Shown here piece after piece: positions 8,196-16,555 of a stretch of DNA of 62,842 bases. The stretch lies in the NCBI GenBank assembly GCA_030765605.1, contig JAVCCG010000126.1, positions 1 to 62,842 on the forward strand, in the 5' to 3' direction. The position numbers and the translations under genes were made by a program. The notes under the pieces were generated by a model. The model had not been told where the DNA came from, did no database searches, and worked only from the letters and a program-made list of their open reading frames with translations. The DNA is from Candidatus Alcyoniella australis (GTDB taxonomy: Bacteria; Lernaellota; Lernaellaia; JAVCCG01; Alcyoniellaceae). The first letter of the stretch is position 1. The number at the start of each line of letters is the position of its first letter.

Positions 8196-8216
8196 TGGGC
8201 GTGAGTTGGCTATACT
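8189..8216 (+). promoter_or_regulatory. Sigma70-type promoter of asd
   Basis: TTGACC (8189-8194) and TATACT (8211-8216) are 16 bases apart, giving a start near 8223 and a leader of about 45 bases before the asd ATG. The AAGGAAAG Shine-Dalgarno precedes the ATG. Confidence 0.65.
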
Positions 8217-8267
8217 CTGCCGAGTTTCCAGTACAATCGAACCCTCAACCAAGAACGGTAAGGAAAG

Positions 8268-9290
8268 ATGAAAAAGGAGCAATACAACGTCGCGGTTGTC
8301 GGCGCCACGGGCGCCGTAGGCGAACAGATGCTCAACGTGCTTTCACAGCGCAAATTCCCGATTCTCGAGCTGCGCCCCCTGGCCTCCTCCCGTTCGGCGG
8401 GCACGAGCATTGATTACAACGGCAAGGAATACACGGTGCTCGAGCTGACCGAGGACAGCTTTGCCGGGATTGACATCGCACTGTTCTCCGCGGGTGGATC
8501 GGTGAGCGAGCGCTTTGCCCCGGCCGCGGCGGCTGCCGGAGCCGTGGTGGTGGACAACACCTCGGCCTATCGTTACGAGCCCGACGTGCCGCTGGTGGTG
8601 CCCGAGGTCAATCCCGACGCGCTGGCCGGTTACACCGACCGCGGAATCGTGGCCAATCCCAACTGCTCGACGATCCAGATGGTGGTGGCGCTCAAGCCGC
8701 TGCACGACGAGGCGCAAATCAAGCGCGTGGTGGTCTCGACCTACCAAGCGACCTCCGGCGCCGGCCGCCTGGCGATGGAGGAGCTGGCCCAGCAGTCGAT
8801 CGCGCTGTTCAACCAGCAGGAGATCGAGGTTAAAAAGTTCGCGCACCAGATCGCATTCAACTGCCTGCCGCAAATCGACGTCTTCATGGACAACGCCTAT
8901 ACCAAGGAAGAGATGAAGATGGTCTGGGAGACCAATAAAATCATCGGCGACGACTCGATCAAGGTCACGGCCACGGCCGTGCGCGTGCCGACCTTCGCCT
9001 GTCACGGCGAGGCGATCAACATCGAGTTCGTTCGGCCGATCAGTCCCGATCGCGCGCGCGAGCTGTTCGCCGCGGCCCCGGGCATCGTTGTGCAGGATGA
9101 TCCTGCGACCAACAGCTACCCGCTGGGAATCAATTGCGTGGGACGCGACGAGACCTTTGTCGGCCGCATCCGTAGCGACGATACAGTGGAACACGGTCTG
9201 AACATCTGGGTGGTCTCCGACAACCTGCGCAAGGGCGCGGCGACCAACGCGGTACAGATCGCCGAGCTGCTGATCGAGCGTTATTTGTAG
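8268..9290 (+). CDS. asd: Aspartate-semialdehyde dehydrogenase
   Basis: A 340-residue cytoplasmic enzyme that reduces aspartyl phosphate to aspartate semialdehyde with NADPH, the branch point to lysine/diaminopimelate, threonine and methionine. The NADP-binding glycine loop GATGAVG lies at residues 12-18, and the catalytic cysteine is in NPNCST (Cys133). QATSGAG and CHGEAIN are further family motifs. Length and start are normal for bacterial ASADH. It has its own promoter and a good Shine-Dalgarno, and no other amino-acid biosynthesis gene is adjacent. Confidence 0.97.
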   Translation: MKKEQYNVAVVGATGAVGEQMLNVLSQRKFPILELRPLASSRSAGTSIDYNGKEYTVLELTEDSFAGIDIALFSAGGSVSERFAPAAAAAGAVVVDNTSAYRYEPDVPLVVPEVNPDALAGYTDRGIVANPNCSTIQMVVALKPLHDEAQIKRVVVSTYQATSGAGRLAMEELAQQSIALFNQQEIEVKKFAHQIAFNCLPQIDVFMDNAYTKEEMKMVWETNKIIGDDSIKVTATAVRVPTFACHGEAINIEFVRPISPDRARELFAAAPGIVVQDDPATNSYPLGINCVGRDETFVGRIRSDDTVEHGLNIWVVSDNLRKGAATNAVQIAELLIERYL

Positions 9291-9302
9291 GGACCGTTCC
9301 AG

Positions 9303-9330
9303 TTGACCGTGTGCCGGGCTCCGGTATACG
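9303..9330 (+). promoter_or_regulatory. Sigma70-type promoter of the CFI-box gene
   Basis: TTGACC (9303-9308), 16-base spacer, TATACG (9325-9330). Sequence and spacing closely match the asd promoter a kilobase upstream. It supports the GTG at 9362 as the start, because an upstream ATG at 9311 would lie inside the promoter. Confidence 0.6.
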
Positions 9331-9361
9331 ATTCGGCCGCGAACAGGAGGCGAAAATCATC

Positions 9362-10444
9362 GTGAAAGCCAAACCGATACTGCGGCAGGCCGCCCTGGCA
9401 CTGGCGCTGGCGTTGCTGATCGCAGCCCCGGCCGCGGCTGAGCTGACCGTGACCATCGACTCGATCGTCCCCGGCTCCGAGCTGGCCGATGGCGATCTGG
9501 CGACCATCAGCTGGACCATCGAGACCGACGGCGAAAGCGGCATCTACCGCGTTGAGATCGACGGCGACGGTGCGCCCGAAAGCGGACGGCTGATTGCCGC
9601 CAGCGACGGATACGGCGAGTTCAACGGCGACTACTCGGACAGCTCGACGATCCAGACCGACGAGGATCTGGTGAACGGGGACGGCGAATACATCGTCTAC
9701 GTCATCGCCGAATCCGACGAGAGCGGCGACGACGACGATGATGACGATTACGACGAGTACGCCTCGGCCAGCACCAAGCTGACCCTGCAAAACGTGCCCT
9801 ACGCTCCGCTCGGGCTCTCGGCCGAGGCCGGCGACGCACGCTTGTTCCTGCGCTGGGAAGAGCACGACGACCGCGATCTGAACTACACCAACATCTACTA
9901 CGGCACCAGTCCCGGCGACTTTACGGGCACCGGCGCCAACGGCGGCGACTCGCCGATCGAGGCTGCGGTCGGCAGCGAATACAACCTCGAGGGACTAGAG
10001 AACGACATCACCTACTACGTGCGCATCACCGTGGTCGACGATTTCGGAGAGGAAAGCGAACTGAGCAACGAGGTCTCGGGCAAGCCGGTAACGGTCAGCG
10101 GGATGTCCGGTCTCAGCGGCGAGAACGGCGACTGCTTCGTGGCAACCGCCGCGTTCGGCGATTACGACTCGGCCCAGGTAGTGGTGCTCAGGCAGTTCCG
10201 CGAGCGTGTGCTCAGGCCCAGCGCGGCCGGACGCGCACTGATCCGGCTTTACGCCCAGCACGGCCCCACGGCCGCCGCCTTAATCTCCGGCTCGGCCGCG
10301 TTGCGCATGGCCGCTCGTTCGCTGCTCCAACCGCTGGTGGGCCTGGCCTGGATCACGATGCGTCCGCTGCTGTTGGTAATTTTGCTTATCCTTTTAACCG
10401 CGATGCTCGCGGCGCGCAGATTTTCCTATCGGAGGATCTCATGA
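9362..10444 (+). CDS. Exported fibronectin-III-like protein with CFI-box C-terminal domain
   Basis: A 360-residue protein. I chose the GTG at 9362: AGGAGG lies at 9345-9350 and a clean signal peptide (VKAKPILRQAALALALALL, AAPAAA cleavage region) starts there. The mature part has an Ig-like region, a very acidic loop with seven consecutive Asp residues, then a fibronectin type III domain. The C-terminus begins CFVATAAFG (Cys258), continues with LRQFRERVL and GRALIRLY, and ends in a hydrophobic helix plus Arg-rich tail. This matches the CFI-box C-terminal domain found on exported proteins of deltaproteobacteria-like genomes, thought to mediate surface sorting. Its end overlaps the next gene by 4 bases (ATGA). 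Confidence 0.8.
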   Translation: MKAKPILRQAALALALALLIAAPAAAELTVTIDSIVPGSELADGDLATISWTIETDGESGIYRVEIDGDGAPESGRLIAASDGYGEFNGDYSDSSTIQTDEDLVNGDGEYIVYVIAESDESGDDDDDDDYDEYASASTKLTLQNVPYAPLGLSAEAGDARLFLRWEEHDDRDLNYTNIYYGTSPGDFTGTGANGGDSPIEAAVGSEYNLEGLENDITYYVRITVVDDFGEESELSNEVSGKPVTVSGMSGLSGENGDCFVATAAFGDYDSAQVVVLRQFRERVLRPSAAGRALIRLYAQHGPTAAALISGSAALRMAARSLLQPLVGLAWITMRPLLLVILLILLTAMLAARRFSYRRIS

Positions 10445-11118
10445 GAAGAGCGGCACTGGCACTGATCGTACTCGCCGCGCTGATCTCCAGCCCTGCCCTG
10501 GCGCAACAGCTCGATTACGAGCTGAGCGAATCGTCCCAACATTTCACCCTGGGACTGCGCGTCGGCGCGATGTTCATCATTGCCGACGAGTTCAAGGATA
10601 TCTACGGCGAGGAGCCGCTGATGGCCTACGGCCTGTCGTTTGGCTACAAGCTGGTACACCACCTGGAGGTAATCGGCGAGGCTGGATACGCCAATGATCG
10701 CGGGACCGGCGTTGATCCCAGCGGCAATAAGACCGGCGAGGACTACCGGCTGCACTTCGCACCGGCATCCCTGGGTCTGCTCTATCGCTTCGACTTTGCT
10801 CACGAGCAGGTGGTCGTGCCCTACATCGGCGCGGGCGGCGACGGCGCGTTCTACTACGAAGAACGGATCGAGGGCGGCGACCGCACCGACGGCGGGGTCT
10901 ACGGCTGGCACGGCGTGGCCGGGGTTCAGTTCCTGATGGATCCGCTGGATCGGCGCGCGGCCGACAATCTCGAGGGCGACTGGGGCATCAACGACGTCTA
11001 CTTCGTAATCGAGGGGCGCTACGCGGCGCTGGACGACTTCGGCAAGAATCAGGAGCAAGGCAAAGGAAACGACCTGACGCATTGGTTCGTCTCCGGCGGA
11101 CTGATGTTCCAGTTCTAA
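10441..11118 (+). CDS. Outer-membrane beta-barrel-like protein
   Basis: A 225-residue protein with a classic signal peptide (RRAALALIVLAALI, ASPALAQQ-like cleavage near residue 22). Alternating hydrophobic strands and a terminal aromatic (GGLMFQF) are features of barrels inserted by the BAM machinery. The size suits an eight-stranded barrel. It starts inside the last codons of the CFI-box gene, so the pair is translationally coupled, and the barrel may help place or retain that surface protein. No specific family was recognised. Confidence 0.65.
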   Translation: MRRAALALIVLAALISSPALAQQLDYELSESSQHFTLGLRVGAMFIIADEFKDIYGEEPLMAYGLSFGYKLVHHLEVIGEAGYANDRGTGVDPSGNKTGEDYRLHFAPASLGLLYRFDFAHEQVVVPYIGAGGDGAFYYEERIEGGDRTDGGVYGWHGVAGVQFLMDPLDRRAADNLEGDWGINDVYFVIEGRYAALDDFGKNQEQGKGNDLTHWFVSGGLMFQF

Positions 11119-11119
11119 T

Positions 11120-11857
11120 TTGACTCAACGCTACAAAGCCACACTGGAATACGACGGCCGCGGGTTCGTGGGCTGGCAGGTCCAAACCAACGGCAAGAGC
11201 ATTCAGCACGAGGTCGAACGCGCCCTGGGCGTGCTCAACCGCGGGCCGGTGCGCGTCACGGCCTCGGGCCGCACCGACGCCGGGGTCCACGCCCTGGCGC
11301 AAGTGATCCACTTCGACTTCAAGACCCCGTTCGAGGCGCGCAAACTGCGTCACGGATTCAACGGGCTGGCCGACCAGCGCATCTCGATGATCGGTCTCGA
11401 GCCCGTCGACGCCGCGTTCGACGCCCAACTTTCTGCACGCTCCAAGCTCTACCGCTACACGATCCTCAACCGCTACGACCACTCGCCGTTGCTGGGAGCC
11501 ATCAGCTGGCACGTGCGCGAGCAGCTCGATTCAGAGGCGATGCGCAACGCTGCCCGGCACCTGGTTGGCAAACACGACTTCAACGCGTTCAAGGCCGCTG
11601 ACTCCTGCGCGCGCACCAGCGAGCGCACGGTGATCGAGATTACGCTGCAAAACCAGGGTGAGCTGCTGTTGATCGAGGTCCTGGGTGCCGGCTTTCTCAA
11701 GCACATGGTGCGCAACATCGTCGGCAGCTTGGTCATGGTCGGCACTGGCAAGCAGCAACCCGATTGGGTAAAACAGGTGCTCCAGGGGCGCGACCGCACC
11801 AAGGCCGGACCCACGGCGCCGCCCCAGGGGCTGGCTCTGGTCCGCGTAGACTACTGA
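11120..11857 (+). CDS. truA: tRNA pseudouridine(38-40) synthase
   Basis: A 245-residue enzyme that isomerises uridine 38-40 in the anticodon arm of many tRNAs. The catalytic aspartate is in SGRTDAGVHA (Asp53), and RGFVGWQVQ near the N-terminus and FLKHMVRNIVG near the C-terminus are family signatures. The start is a TTG immediately after the stop of the OMP gene. Length is normal for TruA. It shares the operon with unrelated envelope genes. Confidence 0.96.
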   Translation: MTQRYKATLEYDGRGFVGWQVQTNGKSIQHEVERALGVLNRGPVRVTASGRTDAGVHALAQVIHFDFKTPFEARKLRHGFNGLADQRISMIGLEPVDAAFDAQLSARSKLYRYTILNRYDHSPLLGAISWHVREQLDSEAMRNAARHLVGKHDFNAFKAADSCARTSERTVIEITLQNQGELLLIEVLGAGFLKHMVRNIVGSLVMVGTGKQQPDWVKQVLQGRDRTKAGPTAPPQGLALVRVDY

Positions 11858-11865
11858 AGAGGGAT

Positions 11866-14028
11866 ATGAACAGCAGAGCATTGGCAGCCTTGAGCATTCT
11901 GTTGATTTTCGCCTGCGCGTCAGTATGCGTGGCTGCGGACGATAGCAGCCGCCTGATCATCCTCGGGTTCGACGGTATGGACCCGCACCTGGTCGAGCAA
12001 TACATCGATCAGGGCGACCTGCCCAACCTCAAGGTATTGGCCGACCGCGGCTCCTACCGCCGACTGGAAACCACCAATCCGGCGCAGTCGCCCGTGGCCT
12101 GGTCCTGCTTCTCCGTGGGGGCCAACCCCGGGTACACCAACATTTTCGATTTTCTCAACCGCATCCCCGGCACCTACTATCCCGAGTTCGCAATGACCAA
12201 ACCCGGAACCATGGCCGTGCCCAAATCGGGCATTGCCCTGGGGATCCTCGGGCTGTTCACGCTGATCGGGCTGGCAGCCGCCGCATTGCTGCTGCGCAAA
12301 CGATCCGACGGCCGCAGGCGCTGGACGCGGGCGCTGTTCGTGCTGCTGGCGTTGGCCCTGCTGCCCTCGGCGATCGGCTACGTACTGGTGCAGGCCTGGC
12401 TGCCCAACGAGCTGCCGTCCCCGGAGCGCGGCCGCCAGGGCACGCCGTTTTGGGTGCTCACGGCCCAGGCCGGAATTGACACCGTGGCGTTGCAGATGCC
12501 GGCCTCGCTTCCCGCGGAGCAGATGGGCGAGCACGGCCGAATGACCGCGGGGCTGGGCGTGCCCGACGTGCGCCAGACCAACGGCACGTTCTCGATCTAT
12601 TCCACCGAGGAGTTCGACCAGACCGACACCGAGATGGGCGGCAAGCTGGTCACGGTGCGGCCTACCGACGGGCACTTCGTTGCGCCGATCTTCGGACCCA
12701 GCGACGTGGCCAGCCCGCTGCCGCAAAAGCCCGATCTCAAGGCAACCATCGAGGGTTGGATCGACGAGCCGGGCAACCGGGTGCGCGTTTCGATTCAACA
12801 ACAGCAGTTCGAGCTCGAGCCCGGCCAGTGGAGCGACTGGGTCGATATCAGCTTTTGCTCCAACCCGCTGATTAAAATCCACGGCGTGGCTCGGCTGTGT
12901 TTGTTGGAGACCGCGCCGAACTTCCGCCTCTACCTCTCGCCGATCAATTTCGATCCGCGGGCCATGCCGTTCACCGTCGAATACTCGTATCCCAAAAACT
13001 TCAGCGCTCAGCTGGCCGCGGAAGTCGGCGTTTATAAGACCCTGGGCTGGGCCGTGGACACCTGGTCGCTCAATGAAAATCGTGTGGACGAGCAGCAGTT
13101 CTTCGAAGACTTGATGTTCACCTACGAGGCGCGCAAAAAGATCTTCCTCAACGAGTTTGGCAAGGACGACTGGCGGCTGATCATCTTCCCGTTCATGGTC
13201 ACCGACCGCGTGGGGCACATGTGCTGGCGTTTCCTCGACCCCGAGTCCCCGGCCTACGACGCGCAGTTGGCCGTGCAGTGGGGCGACTCGATCCAGCGGG
13301 TCTACATCGAGGTCGACCGCTTCGTCGGCGAGGTGATGAGCAAGATGCGGGAGGGCGACCGCCTGCTGGTGCTCTCGGACCATGGGTTCCATCCGTTCAA
13401 CAAGGCGGTCAACATCAACACCTGGCTGGTGCGCAACGGCTTCATGACACTGGTGCCGCAGGACGAGGTGCGCGACCGCAACCTCGAGGACCTCTTCGGC
13501 CAGGGCGAGTTCTGGCCCAACGTCGACTGGTCGCGCACGCGTGCCTACGCCCTGGGCCTGGGCATGTTGTTCGTCAATTTAAGCGGACGCGAGCCCCAGG
13601 GGATCGTGTCCGAGGAGCAGTACGAGGGGCTGCAAAACGAGTTGGTCGAGAAACTCGAGCTGCTGGTCGATCCGCAAACCGGCGAGCGCGTGGTGCGCAA
13701 CGTCTACCGTCGCCAGGACGTCTACTCCGGGCCGTTTTACGAGGCGTCGCCGGATATGCTGGTCGGATTCATGCCCGGCTATCGCGTGAGCTGGCAAACG
13801 GCGTTGGGCGGAATTCCCCAGGATGTGCTGCAGATCAACGACCGCAAGTGGTCCGGCGACCACTGCTCGTTCGATCCGCCGATCACCCAGGGCGTGTTCT
13901 TCTCCTCGACCCCCATTGACTACGAAACTGTACACATATACGATTTTGCACCTACGGCGTTAGATTTCTTCTCTTTGGAAATTCCGCAATATATGGAGGG
14001 CAAGCCCCTCCTGTCCCACCTCAGATAG
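11866..14028 (+). CDS. Alkaline-phosphatase-superfamily phosphodiesterase with membrane hairpin insertion
   Basis: A 720-residue protein; the start ATG at 11866 has a GAGGG Shine-Dalgarno and begins a signal peptide (residues 1-24). The type I phosphodiesterase/nucleotide pyrophosphatase fold shows metal ligands in GFDGMD (Asp36), a probable Ser nucleophile in NPAQSPVAWS (Ser75), DRVGHM, and SDHGFHPF near residue 504. Two predicted membrane helices (about 122-143 and 154-174) with a basic connector are inserted after the nucleophile region and split the catalytic domain. The substrate is unknown; relatives hydrolyse phosphodiesters or transfer phospho-groups in the envelope. It follows truA by 8 bases. 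Confidence 0.8.
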   Translation: MNSRALAALSILLIFACASVCVAADDSSRLIILGFDGMDPHLVEQYIDQGDLPNLKVLADRGSYRRLETTNPAQSPVAWSCFSVGANPGYTNIFDFLNRIPGTYYPEFAMTKPGTMAVPKSGIALGILGLFTLIGLAAAALLLRKRSDGRRRWTRALFVLLALALLPSAIGYVLVQAWLPNELPSPERGRQGTPFWVLTAQAGIDTVALQMPASLPAEQMGEHGRMTAGLGVPDVRQTNGTFSIYSTEEFDQTDTEMGGKLVTVRPTDGHFVAPIFGPSDVASPLPQKPDLKATIEGWIDEPGNRVRVSIQQQQFELEPGQWSDWVDISFCSNPLIKIHGVARLCLLETAPNFRLYLSPINFDPRAMPFTVEYSYPKNFSAQLAAEVGVYKTLGWAVDTWSLNENRVDEQQFFEDLMFTYEARKKIFLNEFGKDDWRLIIFPFMVTDRVGHMCWRFLDPESPAYDAQLAVQWGDSIQRVYIEVDRFVGEVMSKMREGDRLLVLSDHGFHPFNKAVNINTWLVRNGFMTLVPQDEVRDRNLEDLFGQGEFWPNVDWSRTRAYALGLGMLFVNLSGREPQGIVSEEQYEGLQNELVEKLELLVDPQTGERVVRNVYRRQDVYSGPFYEASPDMLVGFMPGYRVSWQTALGGIPQDVLQINDRKWSGDHCSFDPPITQGVFFSSTPIDYETVHIYDFAPTALDFFSLEIPQYMEGKPLLSHLR

Positions 14029-14038
14029 GGGTCATACG

Positions 14039-15127
14039 ATGTCCGAGGAAACAAACACTGCAATCGACCGGGAGCTGTTCGACCGCTGGAGCGAGCTCAA
14101 CGAACAAAAGGCCCAGATCGCTGATCGCATCCGCAAGATGGAGCAACGCAAGGGCGAGGTCAAAGAGCACATCTATACCAAGGTCCTAACCGACTACAGC
14201 GTGCAGCTGCGCGAGATCGATGAGCAGCTCGACCCGCTCAAAGAGCGCATCGAGCAGAAAAAGGAAGCGCTGATCGCCTCGCGCGACGAGCTGACCGACC
14301 GGCTGAACAAGCCGCAGGACGCCCTGGACGAGCTGGACTTCCGCTTCGAGCTCGGCGAGTTCGACGAGCAGGCCCTCAAGGAAAAACGCGCTGACATCGA
14401 ACGCGAGATCGATCACCTCAAGCAGCAGATCGCGCGCATCGACGAGCAGCTCAAACTGTTCGACATCACGGTCGACGTCTCGGACATCGAGCTCCCTCCG
14501 GAGCCCAACCCGATCCCCCTGGACATCGACGATCCGCGGCACGAGGTGGACCAGCGCGACATCGACGCGATGTTCGACGAAATCTCCAACGCTCCGATAG
14601 AGCCCGAGCGGCAGCAGCCGGCCAAAGATATGTGGCCCGAGCCGGAACCGCAGCCCGATCCCGAGCCGGAGCCCGAGCCGATCGAGTTAAACCAAGTGGT
14701 CTCCGAGGCGGCCGAGCAGCTCAAGCAGGAACTGCCCGCCGAGCCCGCGCCCGCTGAAAAGCCCGCCTCCCCGGCCCCGGGCGGCTGGGACGATCTTGAC
14801 AACGAGTTCTTCGGCAGTAAGCCCGCTGCCGTTGTCAGTGGATCGGCCTTGGTGCTGGTCGAGCCCGGTGGTCAGGAGACCGCGTTCCCCATCGAGGACG
14901 ACGTGACCCTGATCGGCAGCGACATCCGCTGCGACGTACTGATCGACGAGAAGAGCATCGAACGCAAGCACGCGCGGATCTACTTTGACAAGGGCACTTG
15001 CATGATCAAGGACCTGGGCTCGCGCAACGGAACGTTCGTCAACGGCAAGAAGATCAAGAAATCGAAGCTGGCTCACATGGACGTGCTCAAGGTCGGCAAC
15101 GTCAAACTAACCGTCCGACTGCACTGA
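14039..15127 (+). CDS. Coiled-coil protein with C-terminal FHA domain
   Basis: A 362-residue, probably cytoplasmic protein. Residues about 10-150 are a charged coiled coil (repeated EQ/DE-rich heptads), followed by an acidic proline-rich linker with PEPEPQPDPEPEPEP. The last 95 residues are an FHA phosphothreonine-binding domain with GSDIRCDVLI, SIERKHARI and SRNGTFVNG (near 330). It probably binds a phosphorylated partner of a Ser/Thr kinase system; no kinase is in the window. It begins 10 bases after the phosphodiesterase gene and is the last gene before a terminator. Confidence 0.85.
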   Translation: MSEETNTAIDRELFDRWSELNEQKAQIADRIRKMEQRKGEVKEHIYTKVLTDYSVQLREIDEQLDPLKERIEQKKEALIASRDELTDRLNKPQDALDELDFRFELGEFDEQALKEKRADIEREIDHLKQQIARIDEQLKLFDITVDVSDIELPPEPNPIPLDIDDPRHEVDQRDIDAMFDEISNAPIEPERQQPAKDMWPEPEPQPDPEPEPEPIELNQVVSEAAEQLKQELPAEPAPAEKPASPAPGGWDDLDNEFFGSKPAAVVSGSALVLVEPGGQETAFPIEDDVTLIGSDIRCDVLIDEKSIERKHARIYFDKGTCMIKDLGSRNGTFVNGKKIKKSKLAHMDVLKVGNVKLTVRLH

Positions 15128-15146
15128 TCCGAATCCTGAATTGTAG

Positions 15147-15182
15147 CGGCCCGCGTGTTGTATAACGCGCGGGCCGTTTTCT
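15147..15182 (+). terminator. Rho-independent terminator after the FHA gene
   Basis: A nine-base stem CGGCCCGCG/CGCGGGCCG (15147-15155 with 15168-15176) is followed by TTTTCT. It ends the plus-strand block in the convergent gap with the HD-GYP gene. Confidence 0.8.
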
Positions 15183-15242
15183 ATCAGCGACCATTGCCGC
15201 GCACCCTACGCCTGACTGGTTGTTCTCGGGTTGTATTTTGGA

Positions 15243-16472
15243 TTAAAGAAAGTCGAAAGGCATCGGCGGAATCGAGGTCAGGACTTCCATTGCCTCGGGC
15301 ACCCAGTAGTCGCCGCGATTGACCCGGATGTCGCCGCTTTTCAAACAATGGATGAACGTGCCGACCAGCCGCGGGTCCAGCTGGTTGCCCGCAAGCTTCT
15401 TTAGCTCGTCCGCCGCCTCGTGGGTCGACTTGCCCATGCGGTAGGGCCGCGTGGTGGTCATCGCGTCGAAGGTATCGGCCACCGAGATGATCCGCGCGAT
15501 CAGCGGGATCTGGGTACCGGACAGTCCGTCGGGATAGCCGCGCCCGTTCCACTGCTCGTGGTGGCTGCGGACCCCGGGCAGCGAGCGTTTGAAACGGTCG
15601 ATGCGGCTGAGGATCCGTTCGCCGTATACGCAGTGGGTCTTCATCACCTCGTATTCTTCCGGGGTCAGCGTGGCCCGCTTGCCTAATATTTTGTCGGCCA
15701 CACCGAGCTTGCCGATGTCGTGCAGCACCGCGGCCATGGTCATATCCTCGAACGACTGCCGCGGCAGCCCGAGCTGCTTGGCGTAGATCGAGGCGTAGTA
15801 GGTCACGCGTCGGGTATGGGCCCCGGTGTAGCGGTCGCGGAAGTCGATGGTCTGGATCAGGGCGTCGATGCTCTGCTGTACGATCTGCTCCAGGCTCGAG
15901 TAGAGCCGGGCGTTCTGCACGGCGATGGCGATGGTGCTGGCCAGGGCCTGCAGCAGGTAGACGTCGGTCTGAGTGAAACTGCCCTCGTTCTTGTTGATCA
16001 CCTCGATCGCGCCGAAAATGTTGCGGTGGGCGCGCAGGGGCACGGCCAGCAGGTTGCGCGTGGGGTACCCGGTCTGGCGCGATACCTTGCGCGAGTGGCG
16101 GTCGTCCTCGGTGGTGTTGTCGACGATCTCGGGGATGCCGCGTTCGACCACGATCCCGGTGATTCCCTCGCCGGGCTTAAGACGCATACCGATCACGCCG
16201 ACCGGGCCGACCTCCTCGACAAACACCAGTTCGTCGGTGTTCTCGTCGCGCAGCAGAATGCTGCCGGCCTCGGCGTCGGTGAGATGCACCGCTCCCTGCA
16301 ACGCGCGCTGGAGCACGATTCGCAGGTCCGTGGCCGAGCTGACTAAAATTGTAAGATCGTGCAGCAGCACGAGCTGTCCGGATTTGACGCCGTTCTTTGT
16401 CAGCCCGCTGGATTGCGCATGCTCCGCCAGCGCCTTGGTTAGAGCATCTTTGTCGTACGAATCACTGCTCAT
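15243..16472 (-). CDS. GAF-HD-GYP cyclic-di-GMP phosphodiesterase
   Basis: A 409-residue cytoplasmic protein. A GAF sensory domain spans about residues 40-190. The HD-GYP domain carries HDIGKLGV (His251-Asp252), HHEQWNGRGYPDG (304-316) and DTFDAMTTTRPYR, so the metal ligands and the GYP signature are intact. It most likely hydrolyses c-di-GMP to pGpG or GMP under control of a ligand bound by GAF. The ATG has a GGAG Shine-Dalgarno and an extended -10 promoter upstream. It seems to be a single-gene unit, convergent with the FHA gene. Confidence 0.93.
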   Translation of the reverse strand: MSSDSYDKDALTKALAEHAQSSGLTKNGVKSGQLVLLHDLTILVSSATDLRIVLQRALQGAVHLTDAEAGSILLRDENTDELVFVEEVGPVGVIGMRLKPGEGITGIVVERGIPEIVDNTTEDDRHSRKVSRQTGYPTRNLLAVPLRAHRNIFGAIEVINKNEGSFTQTDVYLLQALASTIAIAVQNARLYSSLEQIVQQSIDALIQTIDFRDRYTGAHTRRVTYYASIYAKQLGLPRQSFEDMTMAAVLHDIGKLGVADKILGKRATLTPEEYEVMKTHCVYGERILSRIDRFKRSLPGVRSHHEQWNGRGYPDGLSGTQIPLIARIISVADTFDAMTTTRPYRMGKSTHEAADELKKLAGNQLDPRLVGTFIHCLKSGDIRVNRGDYWVPEAMEVLTSIPPMPFDFL

Positions 16473-16503
16473 TGCACGCTCCGGCGGATTAAATCGATGA
16501 AAT

Positions 16504-16512
16504 ATACTAGCA
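16504..16512 (-). promoter_or_regulatory. Extended -10 promoter of the HD-GYP gene
   Basis: On the minus strand TGCTAGTAT gives a TGn-extended -10 (TAGTAT, 16509 down to 16504) about 30 bases before the ATG. No good -35 is present, which is normal for extended -10 promoters. Confidence 0.45.
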
Positions 16513-16555
16513 CCGTTGTGCCGTCCGACTAAGTAAAAAACCTCAACAGCGGCAG

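Noticed and set aside
11920-13392. A 490-codon open frame on the minus strand opposite the AP-superfamily gene
   Set aside because: Same reason: the antisense of a codon-biased gene, with no recognisable domain or ribosome site.
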